From the NCBI GenBank assembly GCA_002897895.1, contig BDSY01000027.1, forward strand, positions 68,644 through 128,390: a DNA stretch of 59,747 bases. Reading direction: 5' to 3'. Shown piece by piece: positions 17,250 through 26,383 of the stretch (positions are counted from its first letter, which is position 1; every line of letters starts with the position of its first letter). Position numbers and translations under genes: made by a program. The notes below the pieces were generated by a model. That model did not search any database and was not told where the DNA came from. It saw nothing but the letters and a program-made list of their open reading frames with translations. This DNA comes from a bacterium BMS3Abin06 (GTDB taxonomy: Bacteria > Nitrospirota > Thermodesulfovibrionia > UBA6902).

Positions 17250-17338
17250 AAAAGGTAAACCATGTATAATCGGGAGGCATCAAAGCTGCATGTCCTTTTA
17301 AATTTAATCTTTAAGGATAGCCGGAACAGTGCTTACCC
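17250..17338 (+). promoter_or_regulatory. Probable GEMM-type (c-di-GMP/cGAMP) riboswitch aptamer
   Basis: The order of conserved blocks resembles GEMM-I aptamers: GGTAAACC (17254-17261), GGGAGGCA then CAAAGC (17281-17286), a stem of TCCTT (17293-17297) with AAGGA (17313-17317), ATAGCCGG (17317-17324), and a closing strand TTACC (17333-17337) that pairs with GGTAA (17254-17258). The internal P1b hairpin is weak, so the match is imperfect. A terminator hairpin begins on the last base of the closing strand and precedes the gene for a large surface protein, a typical GEMM target. Confidence 0.6.
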
Positions 17339-17367
17339 TGAGTTTATCTGCGGAAACAGGCTTTTTT
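17337..17367 (+). terminator. Rho-independent terminator in the leader (riboswitch expression platform)
   Basis: CCTG (17337-17340) and TTT (17343-17345) pair with AAACAGG (17354-17360), leaving a two-base bulge, and are followed by C and TTTTTT (17362-17367). It lies between the aptamer and the AGGAGG ribosome site of the gene starting at 17392. Its first arm touches the aptamer closing strand, so ligand binding could alter its formation. Confidence 0.65.
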
Positions 17368-17391
17368 AATGTCTATAGGAGGATAGTAATT

Positions 17392-19782
17392 ATGCCGAGC
17401 AATTTAAAGTATAAACATCTGTATATTGTATCAATATCTTTATTAATGATTTTTTTAAATGCCGCCCCCCTTCTTGCAGGCGATGCTACGCTTTCCTGGG
17501 ATCCACCTGCAACAAATTCAGATGGAACACCTCTGACCGACTTAGCGGGTTATAAGCTCTATTATGGCACTACCTCTGGCAGTTATAGCGATAATATAGA
17601 TGTCGGCAGTGTAACAACTTATCAGATCACTAATCTGACAGACGGGCTCACCTACTATTTTGCTGTTATTGCATACGATACATCCGGAAATGAAAGCGAC
17701 TACTCCAATGAGGTCAGCAAGACTATGGACACAGAGCCACCGCCTCCGCCTGAACCTGAAATAACCGTTACCGATTCTGCAGCGCCTGCCGGCGACCTTC
17801 ATATACCCTTTGCCGATATAACAGAGGGCAATTCATCAGATCAGACAGTTACTGTAACCAATGATGGCAATGCAGAGCTTATTATCAGCAATATAGGCGA
17901 GGCAAATCCGCTTTCATCCCCATTCAGCATCATCAATGATAACTGTTCGGGACAGACTGTAGCGCCGGCTTCAAACTGCACAATTACCGTTCGATTTTCA
18001 CCGGCTGCCGCCGGTACATTCAATGACAGCTTTGATATCCCATCCAATGATTCCGATGAAACTTCCGTAACAATAACCGTAAGCGGAACCGGACTGGCAA
18101 ACAATCCGCCTGCTGCTGATACAGACGGACCATACACAGGCATAGAAGGGCAGGCAATAACCCTTGACGGTTCAGGCTCAACAGATTCAGAAGGGACAAT
18201 AACCCTTTATGAATGGGATATAGATAATGACGGGACATTTGACTACAGCTCCTCATTACCGACACAGAGCCACACATATGCCCGGCAGGGCACATACACC
18301 ATAAACCTGAGAGTTACAGACGACCTCGGGGCAACGGATGAGGCAACCACAACAGCCAATATTTCGGATACATCACCGACAGCGGACTTTACAGGCTCAC
18401 CAACAAGCGGCACAGCACCGCTTACAGTAAACTTCACCGGGAACTCAACAGGCTATGACCGGCCTTTAAGCTATGAATGGGATTTTGACAATGACGGTGT
18501 TATAGATTCAACCGTTCAGAATCCGTCATATACATACAATACAGCTGGCACATACACAGTCAAACTGACAGTCAGTGATTCAGACGGAAGCGCTGACGCC
18601 TTATCAAGGACGGATTACATAACCGCAGCACCGCCTGTTTACACCTTAACAGTTAATATAAACGGCAATGGGACAGTAATAAGCTCACCATCAGGAATTG
18701 ATTGCCCCGGAGACTGCTCTGAGCAATATACATCCGGGGTTGCAGTAACCCTGACCGCAGCGCCGCAGACAGGGTATCTGTTGGACAGCTGGAGCGATTG
18801 CAGCAGCTCAAACGGCAACGAGTGCACGGTAACAATGGATGCCGATATTACGGTAACAGCGACATTTACAACAGATGAAAAAAATCTGACTTGTCCCGAC
18901 GCTGGAGACATAGAGTGTCTTGAGAGAACAGACGGGGGCAGTGACAACGACAACCTTGATAGTGGTATGCCAAGGGTAGATATCGGGTACGAATTCCGGA
19001 TAACCTTGAAAGATACATCGGGTAATGCTCCCCAATATATAAAACTTTACATGACTCAAAGGAGTAATCCTGCAGCCGGAGAGTTCTACTCCTATGATAT
19101 GAGTTGCAGCGGGGACTACAGCACAGGCGGGCTGTGTACATATACCACAAAACTCGGTCCGGCAGTAGTTCACAAATTCTACTTTGAGGCAAAGATGTTT
19201 GACGGCACTATCCTGAGATACCCTGATACAGGATATATCACAGGCCCTGAAGTCCGGCTGCTTACAGGCTACAACATAGTGGGAGCGCCGAGAGACATCG
19301 GCTACGACATCCTGGACAGCAGTACGGCATTTGGAAGTACATTGTCATACAGGTGGGATGCAGATCTGGAATATTACAGGGGAGTAACAAGCGCGGAACC
19401 CGTAAAAGCAGGGGAAGGGTATTTTGTATACAAACAGGATGCCGACACCCTGCCCGAGCTTGCAGAATATGGGGATATAACGGATGCGGAGTTCATATAC
19501 GAACTCAAATCCGGATGGAACTTGATAAGTAATCCGTATGCCGGCAATGTAAGACTTTTAAATATTAACGTCCGGAAAGGGGACAGTACCCCTGTAACCT
19601 GGACTGATGCAACTTCAAACGGCTGGTTGACAAATGCAATTTATTATTTCAATGGAGCAGACTGGGGAGCTACATGCAGTTTTGAAACAGAGACTGATGC
19701 TGCACTTGTGCCATGGCTGGGTTACTGGATGTATCTGGATGCAACAGATGACATTTATTATCTTGTAATACCTAAACCGTAA
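17392..19782 (+). CDS. Large secreted protein with FnIII, choice-of-anchor and PKD domains
   Basis: The ATG at 17392 has AGGAGG upstream and opens a signal peptide (YIVSISLLMIFLNAAPLLAG); a longer frame back to 17329 runs over the terminator and is rejected. Of 796 residues, in order: FnIII (TLSWDPP to GNESDYSNEV), a choice-of-anchor/ASPM-like domain (TVTVTNDGNAELIISNIG), two PKD domains (YEWDIDNDGTFDYSS; YEWDFDNDGVIDS), a bacterial repeat domain (GNGTVISSPSGIDCPGDCSE), and a C-terminal region with YNIVGAP and GWNLISNPYAG phrases. No PEP-CTERM or LPXTG signal is present. It is probably extracellular, in adhesion or matrix, with expression gated by the leader riboswitch. Confidence 0.88.
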   Translation: MPSNLKYKHLYIVSISLLMIFLNAAPLLAGDATLSWDPPATNSDGTPLTDLAGYKLYYGTTSGSYSDNIDVGSVTTYQITNLTDGLTYYFAVIAYDTSGNESDYSNEVSKTMDTEPPPPPEPEITVTDSAAPAGDLHIPFADITEGNSSDQTVTVTNDGNAELIISNIGEANPLSSPFSIINDNCSGQTVAPASNCTITVRFSPAAAGTFNDSFDIPSNDSDETSVTITVSGTGLANNPPAADTDGPYTGIEGQAITLDGSGSTDSEGTITLYEWDIDNDGTFDYSSSLPTQSHTYARQGTYTINLRVTDDLGATDEATTTANISDTSPTADFTGSPTSGTAPLTVNFTGNSTGYDRPLSYEWDFDNDGVIDSTVQNPSYTYNTAGTYTVKLTVSDSDGSADALSRTDYITAAPPVYTLTVNINGNGTVISSPSGIDCPGDCSEQYTSGVAVTLTAAPQTGYLLDSWSDCSSSNGNECTVTMDADITVTATFTTDEKNLTCPDAGDIECLERTDGGSDNDNLDSGMPRVDIGYEFRITLKDTSGNAPQYIKLYMTQRSNPAAGEFYSYDMSCSGDYSTGGLCTYTTKLGPAVVHKFYFEAKMFDGTILRYPDTGYITGPEVRLLTGYNIVGAPRDIGYDILDSSTAFGSTLSYRWDADLEYYRGVTSAEPVKAGEGYFVYKQDADTLPELAEYGDITDAEFIYELKSGWNLISNPYAGNVRLLNINVRKGDSTPVTWTDATSNGWLTNAIYYFNGADWGATCSFETETDAALVPWLGYWMYLDATDDIYYLVIPKP

Positions 19783-19806
19783 AGAAAGCAGAGGGGGGGA
19801 ACAGAT

Positions 19807-20289
19807 ATGATAAAAAAAGCAATCATAGCGGCAGCCGTGATAACGGTAATGTCAATAAGTGCAAATGTATCGGCATGTGAGGACGGGTGGAATCTGAGCA
19901 TTAAGGCACATGTCCTTAATGCGGAAAACAGGCTGGTAGTCGGACAGGCGCCTGATGCCGCTGACGACATTGACGGCAGATATGACGTGCCTGCGTTACT
20001 CGCCGGTGATATAAAGGCATACATGGAACTTGAGGGCAAGAAATACTGGAAAAACATCAAAGAATCATGCAATACCCCATGTAAAAAGGCATGGAATATC
20101 TACGTGGAGTCTGATGCCCTGGGTCGGACTATAGAACTCCTCTGGAATCCATCGGATATCCCTGATGATATAAGTGTAATTTTAATAGATACGGCAACAG
20201 GCGAAGTTACGGATATGAAGACAGAGCACCGTAAGGCATATAAGAACACGGGCAAAAGAGAATTCACTTTGGAAGCTCAAACACGATGA
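19807..20289 (+). CDS. Secreted hypothetical protein
   Basis: This 160-residue protein has a signal peptide (IIAAAVITVMSISANVSA) and then WNLSIKAHVLNAENRLVVGQ with DAADDIDGRYDVPALL, phrasing seen in surface-protein C-terminal modules. It has a GGGGGGAACAG ribosome region and overlaps the next gene by 4 bases (ATGA). It lies 24 bases after the large PKD protein gene, so the three surface genes probably form an operon under the same leader. Confidence 0.75.
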   Translation: MIKKAIIAAAVITVMSISANVSACEDGWNLSIKAHVLNAENRLVVGQAPDAADDIDGRYDVPALLAGDIKAYMELEGKKYWKNIKESCNTPCKKAWNIYVESDALGRTIELLWNPSDIPDDISVILIDTATGEVTDMKTEHRKAYKNTGKREFTLEAQTR

Positions 20290-21281
20290 TAACAGGAAAA
20301 ACAAAGATATTTTTAACGGGAATATTCTGCCTGACTTTAAGCGTGACCACAGTCACAGTAGTAATAGCCCAGCCTCCGCCTCCACCTGCAGCAGAAATAA
20401 CCATAACCGACTCTGTACCACCTGTTGATGACCTCCGGATCCCCTTTGGAGATATAACTGAGGGCAACTCATCAGACAAGACGGTTACTGTAACGAATGC
20501 CGGCAATGCAGAACTTTTTATCGGCAATATCGCCCTGGCTAATCCGCTTACAGATGAATTTATCATCCTGAATGACAACTGCTCAGGGGAGACTGTAATA
20601 CCGTCAGATAGCTGTACATTTACAGTCCGTTTTTCACCGGCTGCCGCGGGTACATTTAATGATACCTTTGACATCCCATCCAATGACTCTGATGAAAATC
20701 CTGTAACTGTAAGTGTAAATGGAAAAGGGCTTTCATCGGCTTCCAACAATCCGCCGGCCATTTTTCAACTCCTCTTTCCCGCAGACAATCAGGAAGGCGT
20801 GGGAACAACGGTAGAATTCAGGTGGGAAAAATCCGCAGACCCGGATGGAGACAGTGTAACTTATGATATTTATGTATGTGAAGACGGGAACCTTACAATA
20901 GGTTGCATAACCGGAGCAGATATCGCATTTCTCAGGAATAAGGGTATCTATTATGCAGGGATTGGCAGTTATGGTGCATGGATGTTACTATCCGGGATCG
21001 TTCTGATTCTGAGAGGCGGTGCAAGAGACGGAAAGAAGATATTAATGCCGGCAGCAATGATAGCAATAGTGGTTACGCTTTTAATCTCATGCGGCGGCGG
21101 CGGTGGCGGAGACGGCAGCGGAGGCGCTGTTACACCGTCAAATGGTGGTGGTTCATCCAGTCAGGTCACCTATACAGTCTCAGGACTTAACACAGGCACT
21201 TTGTATTACTGGAGGATAGTTGCAAAGGATGGCAATGGAGGAGAAACAGACAGCAGTCTATGGAGCTTTGATACCCGGTAA
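20286..21281 (+). CDS. Surface protein with choice-of-anchor domain and a TM-interrupted FnIII domain
   Basis: This 331-residue protein has a signal peptide, a choice-of-anchor domain (TVTVTNAGNAELFIGNIA to GTFNDTFDIPSNDSDENPVT) very similar to that of the 17392 protein, then the first half of an FnIII domain (TVEFRWEKSADPDGDSVTYD). Two hydrophobic segments follow (YGAWMLLSGIVLILRGG and MIAIVVTLLISCGGGGG). After them the FnIII domain resumes (VTYTVSGLNTGTLYYWRIVA) and ends in SLWSFDTR. The inserted membrane hairpin with a LISC-G lipobox-like cysteine is odd. The encoded domain repeats the upstream gene, indicating duplication. Confidence 0.75.
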   Translation: MITGKTKIFLTGIFCLTLSVTTVTVVIAQPPPPPAAEITITDSVPPVDDLRIPFGDITEGNSSDKTVTVTNAGNAELFIGNIALANPLTDEFIILNDNCSGETVIPSDSCTFTVRFSPAAAGTFNDTFDIPSNDSDENPVTVSVNGKGLSSASNNPPAIFQLLFPADNQEGVGTTVEFRWEKSADPDGDSVTYDIYVCEDGNLTIGCITGADIAFLRNKGIYYAGIGSYGAWMLLSGIVLILRGGARDGKKILMPAAMIAIVVTLLISCGGGGGGDGSGGAVTPSNGGGSSSQVTYTVSGLNTGTLYYWRIVAKDGNGGETDSSLWSFDTR

Positions 21282-21490
21282 GCAATGGCGCGATTAAAAA
21301 ATAACGTTCATTGCAAATTTTTACCAGACGCATACATACTAACTCTCTTTAAGAAAAAAATGTAAAGATATCCGACACAATTTGTTAAATTCAATGGATT
21401 TTTATATTTTTAATGTAAAAAAATCCGACTCATTCGTTTTCTTGGTAGTTTCAATTTTTATTTTCCCGATTTTCCAATGGCTTACAGAAT
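21282..21490. other. Gap before the sigma-54 promoter
   Basis: This A+T-rich stretch has no ORF and no clear hairpin with T run. It leads into the sigma-54 promoter at 21490. Confidence 0.4.
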
Positions 21491-21506
21491 GGCAAGAAAA
21501 TTGCAT
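21490..21506 (+). promoter_or_regulatory. Sigma-54 (RpoN) promoter
   Basis: TGGCAAGAAAATTGCA gives the -24 GG at 21491-21492 and the -12 GC at 21503-21504 with exactly 10 bases between. It lies about 70 bases upstream of the ATG at 21573. An activator of the NtrC class would be required. Confidence 0.75.
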
Positions 21507-21572
21507 AAATATTATAGGGATGGAATAATTCTTTCTGATAAAGCAAGATTCTTATATAAGTAAAATTTATAA

Positions 21573-23834
21573 ATGAAAAAGCATTTAGTTGAAGCCAGGA
21601 TTTCAATCATCAAAGAAGTTGCCAATGCAATTACCTCAACGAACAATTTAGACTCTATCACCAACCTAATTCTCGATCTTGCATTAAGCTATACAAAGGC
21701 CAGGAACGGGTCCATTCTTCTCATAGATAAAAAAGGCGATCTGGTTATCAATGCTTCAAGGGGCATAGAGCCTGAACTCGTACAGACTATCAGGGTAAAA
21801 GTCGGAGAATACATTTGCGGAAAGGTTGCGGGGGAAAGAGCCCCCCTGTTAGTGAAAGACATCGAGAGTGACAGACAGGCAGGAAGAAAAAAATCCGGCA
21901 AATATAAAACCGGGTCATTCATCTGCTGTCCTGTTTTAATGAAAGATAAACTCCTCGGTGTTATTAATATTAATGACAAAATTGATGGGGGCATTTTCAC
22001 GGAAGATGAACTTGACCTGATCAATATCCTTGCAAGCCAGACAGCCATATCTCTTGAGCAGGCCCGCCTGATATCCGAGCTGCGTTCAAAGGCGCTGGAA
22101 TTAGATGAAAGGAATAAATGCCTTATCGATACAGACATATTAAAGACGGAATTTATCGCAAGGATGTCCCATGAATTGAGGACCCCTCTGAATTCAATTA
22201 AAGGAGCGGTCTATTACCTCAAGGAAAAGAAAGCTGCAGAAGCGGAACAGGCGGAGTTTATTGATATAGTATCCGAGGAAACAAACAAGGTAATCAACCT
22301 CCTCGACGGACTACTGAATTTTTCACGTCTTGAGAAAGAGGAGGTAACCCTGAAGAAAAGGATTTTAAACCTTAAAGACATACTGGAAGAAACAATTTCA
22401 GCCGGGATTGTTAAAGACTTGCTTGCAGATAAAAAAATCTCTGTTAAATTAATATTTCCTGATTCCCTTTCCGACATCGTGGGGGAAAAAATACGGTTAC
22501 TGCAGTTATTTATGCACATTATAAGCGGCGCCATGAAATATGCAAAGCCAGGAGACTCGATAGAGATAAAGGCCTGCGATACAGAAAAATGTGTTCAGGC
22601 AGGGGTGCTTATCAGGGGCAGGACAATTCCCGACAGTGAGCTCCCCCTTTTTTTTGATGAGCGGTCATTATGGTATGGAAACGACACCGATAAAAATAAG
22701 ATGAAGTTTTATCTTGCGAAAAAGACTATTGAAACGCATAAAGGCACTATTTCCGTGTTTAACACGCCTGAAGGCATTACCATGCTTCTTGCTTTCCCCA
22801 AGAACCGGAAGGATTACCGCTCAGCTGAAATTAATGAATTGATGAATCTGTTCCTCTCATTTACTGCAGAGGCAATGAGTCTAAACAGGTGTTCTCTGAT
22901 GTTATCCGACGAATTGACAGGCGAACTGACAATCAGGAGTGCTGTGGGCATTGATGAAGAAATCATAAAAAAGACGAGTCTCAGGACCGGAGACAAAATC
23001 GCAGGCCGGGTATCTGCAGAAAATAAGCCCTTTCTTATTGAAGACATAGAAAAGGAACCGGGGATTCAGAAAAAAAATGCGCCGCAATACAATACAAAAT
23101 CATTTCTCTGTCTGCCGGTTGTTATAAACGGCAAAACCGTCGGAGTTCTTAATTTTAATAATAAGGCAAGCGGCGAAAATTTTAACAGGAAAGATCTTTA
23201 TCTTGCCTCGGTCATAACAGAGCGTATTTCGCATATGATAGGGAGAGTCCTGAAAGACGATTTAAAGGATGAAGAATATAAGCTGACAGTTAAAGGAATG
23301 GAAGCGCTTTCAAATGCAGAGAGGGTATACAAAAAGAAAAATGGAAAATTAACAGACCTGGTCATTGAAATAATGGAGAATATGGGACAAAGTGAGGATG
23401 AAATCAAATTAGCATTGTATGCATCCAGGCTTTATGATTTAGGATTAACACAGATAGATGAAAGCATCCTTTCAAAAACCAATGGGCTTTCCGACATTGA
23501 TAAAAAGATTATAAGGACACATCCTTTTCCGGGAGTCAGATTAATTGATCCCGTAGAACCTCATGAAACAGTTAAAAAAATTATTTTACATCATCATGAA
23601 AGATATGACGGTTCAGGATATCCGGATGGATTGAAAGGCAATGAAATCCCTTTTATCTCACGCGTACTTTCCGTAGTAGACACATATACGGCCATGACTG
23701 CCGACAGACCCTACAGGAAGGCTGTCAGCGCCAAAGAAGCAATAGCAGAAATCAGGGCGGGATCAGGAACCCGGTTTGATCCCGGGATCGTGGATGTATT
23801 CCCACGGGTCTTTGAGGGGGTCCGTTCAGACTGA
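21573..23834 (+). CDS. GAF - histidine kinase-like - GAF - HD-GYP-like signalling protein
   Basis: Domains of this 753-residue protein: GAF 1 (about 15-165), HisKA with the phosphorylatable His in MSHELRTPLNSI (near 199), HATPase-like region (about 300-415), GAF 2 (about 425-570) and HD-GYP (about 585-745). The ATPase N-box reads HIISGAMKYA without the usual Asn, and no DxGxG is visible. The HD dyad position reads LYDLGL (near 622) rather than HDIGK, while HHHERYDGSGYP (near 672) and VVDTYTAMTADRPYR are kept. So the kinase half looks dead and the phosphodiesterase site is altered. It is probably a cytoplasmic c-di-GMP-related sensor under sigma-54 control. Confidence 0.9.
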   Translation: MKKHLVEARISIIKEVANAITSTNNLDSITNLILDLALSYTKARNGSILLIDKKGDLVINASRGIEPELVQTIRVKVGEYICGKVAGERAPLLVKDIESDRQAGRKKSGKYKTGSFICCPVLMKDKLLGVININDKIDGGIFTEDELDLINILASQTAISLEQARLISELRSKALELDERNKCLIDTDILKTEFIARMSHELRTPLNSIKGAVYYLKEKKAAEAEQAEFIDIVSEETNKVINLLDGLLNFSRLEKEEVTLKKRILNLKDILEETISAGIVKDLLADKKISVKLIFPDSLSDIVGEKIRLLQLFMHIISGAMKYAKPGDSIEIKACDTEKCVQAGVLIRGRTIPDSELPLFFDERSLWYGNDTDKNKMKFYLAKKTIETHKGTISVFNTPEGITMLLAFPKNRKDYRSAEINELMNLFLSFTAEAMSLNRCSLMLSDELTGELTIRSAVGIDEEIIKKTSLRTGDKIAGRVSAENKPFLIEDIEKEPGIQKKNAPQYNTKSFLCLPVVINGKTVGVLNFNNKASGENFNRKDLYLASVITERISHMIGRVLKDDLKDEEYKLTVKGMEALSNAERVYKKKNGKLTDLVIEIMENMGQSEDEIKLALYASRLYDLGLTQIDESILSKTNGLSDIDKKIIRTHPFPGVRLIDPVEPHETVKKIILHHHERYDGSGYPDGLKGNEIPFISRVLSVVDTYTAMTADRPYRKAVSAKEAIAEIRAGSGTRFDPGIVDVFPRVFEGVRSD

Positions 23835-23872
23835 GACCGGTATATGTATCACGGGTAGAAAGCAAGTCTGTT

Positions 23873-25462
23873 TTATTCCTTCAGATTATATACAACACCA
23901 TCCGGGAATTTCCGCATTAAGACAAAGTTGTCATCACCTTCTCTCTTGTTGAAAAGCCCTGAAACATAACTCCCTTCATACTGCTCCTCTGCTTCTTCGA
24001 ATAAAGCAAGCACCCGTGATCCGAATCCGGACATACGATCCGGCAGGAATAATTCCATGTTATCAGGAATCCGGAAATTCTTATTGAATCTCTTGTGCGG
24101 CAATTGTATCGTTGAATATCCTCCGAAAAAGCTGAGATGATACGGTTTATTCGTTGTAATGATGACATTTTCCCCGTAATTTTCTTTTATCCACTTATAG
24201 GTTGAGGAATTCAGGATAAAATACTGCCTCGCGTTTCTATAGGAAAACTCCTGGGAATGCAAGTAAGTTTTATAACAATTACCAAATGTTATTATGCCAA
24301 GAGATAATATTATTCCGCATAATGATAATTTAGAGAATCCCTTGAGTCTTATCATTTCCCGTACAAATACTATAATAATAATGCAAAGTATAAATAAAAA
24401 AGGCACTAATGGGGATGCATAGCGTAATTCAAAGACTGTCTGGGATGTAGCCATTGCATAAGAAATCAGCATCGTAAGGCTAATTATGAAAACTATAATC
24501 AGGTCTAATCCTGAATGAACATACTTTGATAACTCCCTTCTTGCATTAGCATTTACAATAATATAAAGAATTAATAAAACTGCAAATATTGTGATTAATG
24601 TAACAGGGCGTTTACCTAAATCAAACTGAAGGTATATCATCTTTATCGTACCCGTAAAAGCGCTGAGATAAGACCTTTCAGGTGGAGGCGGATTCCAGCC
24701 TTGTATCGTACCGGAAATTATCAGGTTGCGAATGAAAAGCGTACCCATAGTGATTACAGGCAGCATTATTGCCGAGACAGCAGATACATATTTTGACTTT
24801 ATGCGTTTATTTTTTACTGAAATAAAAGCTTCCCAGGCAAAGACCGGTATCAGGGCTGCTCCTGTAAACTTTGTCAGGATTGCAGCGCTGCCGCATATAC
24901 CTGCAATAAAAAGATTTCTGATGAATTGGCGACTGCCGCAATGCCGCGACAAAACCAGAAAGTATAACGCTGCTACGGTTAATGCAATAAACAGGGTTTC
25001 ACTCAACATGTAGTGGGTATTTCGCAGCAGGGGGAAGGAAAGAGAGACGAGTATTCCGGTCAGCAAGGCAATGCCGTTATTATCATATAACTTCTTCATT
25101 AACAGAAATGTAAAGATTGAAATAACCACATGGCTGATCACATTAATGATTTGTGCGGCTAAAAAACTCTGTGGTGTAACCCCACCCAATATTGCGTAAA
25201 GTATCGGGAGAAGGGGCGGCTTTGCAGGAAACGGGACCGAGCCGTTAATGAAAACATGATTATATTCCATGTTTATTATTATTGGTAATCTTAATCCGCT
25301 GCCGGATAATATCTCCTGTGACATAAGTGCGTATATCATTGAATCAGGAGATATGTTTATATTTTTCACTGCAAGGAGCGCCGGCAGCATAGCTGATATG
25401 AACAGCATGCCATATATCCACATTGCGTATTTATTCTTGGATATTATTCCAGAGTGTTTCAT
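23873..25462 (-). CDS. Glycosyltransferase family 39 (ArnT/PMT-like) membrane protein
   Basis: This 529-residue protein has about eleven hydrophobic segments and the GT39-type N-terminal region (ISPDSMIYALMSQEILSGSG, with the acidic residue on the first outer loop). PAKPPLLPILYAILGG and MLSETLFIALTVAALYFLVL are typical. The C-terminal 100 residues are soluble. GT39 enzymes use polyprenyl-phosphate sugars on the outer face of the inner membrane. It is divergent from the methyltransferase/GT2 genes, and a GT2 that could make its donor lies nearby. Confidence 0.82.
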   Translation of the reverse strand: MKHSGIISKNKYAMWIYGMLFISAMLPALLAVKNINISPDSMIYALMSQEILSGSGLRLPIIINMEYNHVFINGSVPFPAKPPLLPILYAILGGVTPQSFLAAQIINVISHVVISIFTFLLMKKLYDNNGIALLTGILVSLSFPLLRNTHYMLSETLFIALTVAALYFLVLSRHCGSRQFIRNLFIAGICGSAAILTKFTGAALIPVFAWEAFISVKNKRIKSKYVSAVSAIMLPVITMGTLFIRNLIISGTIQGWNPPPPERSYLSAFTGTIKMIYLQFDLGKRPVTLITIFAVLLILYIIVNANARRELSKYVHSGLDLIIVFIISLTMLISYAMATSQTVFELRYASPLVPFLFILCIIIIVFVREMIRLKGFSKLSLCGIILSLGIITFGNCYKTYLHSQEFSYRNARQYFILNSSTYKWIKENYGENVIITTNKPYHLSFFGGYSTIQLPHKRFNKNFRIPDNMELFLPDRMSGFGSRVLALFEEAEEQYEGSYVSGLFNKREGDDNFVLMRKFPDGVVYNLKE

Positions 25463-25618
25463 ATCTATTAATTATATAAAGCCTGCGCCAATTTAACCAT
25501 AACCATCCCTGATCGGCAATAAATTCCGCAATCTTGCGGGTCCTCCGGATTTTATGCTACAATTTTATGTAGTTATATGTAGTTAAAAGAACAATTTCCT
25601 GTTATCAGCGGTCAGGCA

Positions 25619-26323
25619 ATGATTTCATTACTAAAATTAGTTATTAAGACAAAAAATCATTGGGGATTAAAACCATTACTCATTGGATCTGTTTATGAAT
25701 TATTTTTTCTGGCAACCAATCCGGGATTCAAATATTTTTTTGCCGTTGAACCTGAAGATCTGGATATCAGCGAAGAAGATAGAAAGTCTTCCGATCCGTA
25801 TGGTCCGGCTCCCTATTACATTCTTACCATATGCCTGAATCAAATAAAAAAACTAATACATAATGCTCAGGATTCAATATTTATTGATATCGGGTGCGGA
25901 CCCGGCAGGGCGTTGTATTGCTCATCAACCTTTGGATTTAATCGATTAATAGGCATTGAGCAGTCTGAAAAACTTACGAATTTATGCAATCAAAACCTCA
26001 AAAAATATTTGCCGCCTCAGGTTGATTCAAAAATTATTAATCAAAATGTCAAAGATATCAATTTCTCCAACTTGATAACCGGTTTTGACCGGGACAAGAA
26101 AATAACTTCTCTGGTGTTTTTTCTTTATAAGCCGTTTGATGATGAAATTTTAAAGATTTTATTAAATAAATTTGATGAGCTGACATTTATTGATTGTTAT
26201 ATTATTTATTTTGGTCCTCAAAACGAGAGTACGATAACTCAAAAGAATTTTCCGGTTGTTTATTCGCGTTATATAAATCCGGATACACCTATCAAAATCT
26301 ACTCTCGAAAAAAATCTCATTAA
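25619..26323 (+). CDS. Class I SAM-dependent methyltransferase
   Basis: The 234-residue protein has motif I IFIDIGCGPGRALY near residue 90 and a following acidic strand end RLIGIEQSEK. The N-terminal 75 residues include a hydrophobic segment (IGSVYELFFLA). The sequence is more A+T-rich than its neighbours and has many Asn, Lys and Ile residues, which may point to transfer. Substrate unknown; the setting suggests a lipid or sugar. Confidence 0.75.
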   Translation: MISLLKLVIKTKNHWGLKPLLIGSVYELFFLATNPGFKYFFAVEPEDLDISEEDRKSSDPYGPAPYYILTICLNQIKKLIHNAQDSIFIDIGCGPGRALYCSSTFGFNRLIGIEQSEKLTNLCNQNLKKYLPPQVDSKIINQNVKDINFSNLITGFDRDKKITSLVFFLYKPFDDEILKILLNKFDELTFIDCYIIYFGPQNESTITQKNFPVVYSRYINPDTPIKIYSRKKSH

Positions 26324-26383
26324 GAAGACTTGAAAAACCGTGAGCCGTAAACTGATAAGCCTAAACGGTTGCTTAATTTTGTA

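Noticed and set aside
17329..17391. 21-residue N-terminal extension of the large PKD protein
   Set aside because: It overlaps the leader terminator; the ATG at 17392 has AGGAGG and a clean signal peptide.
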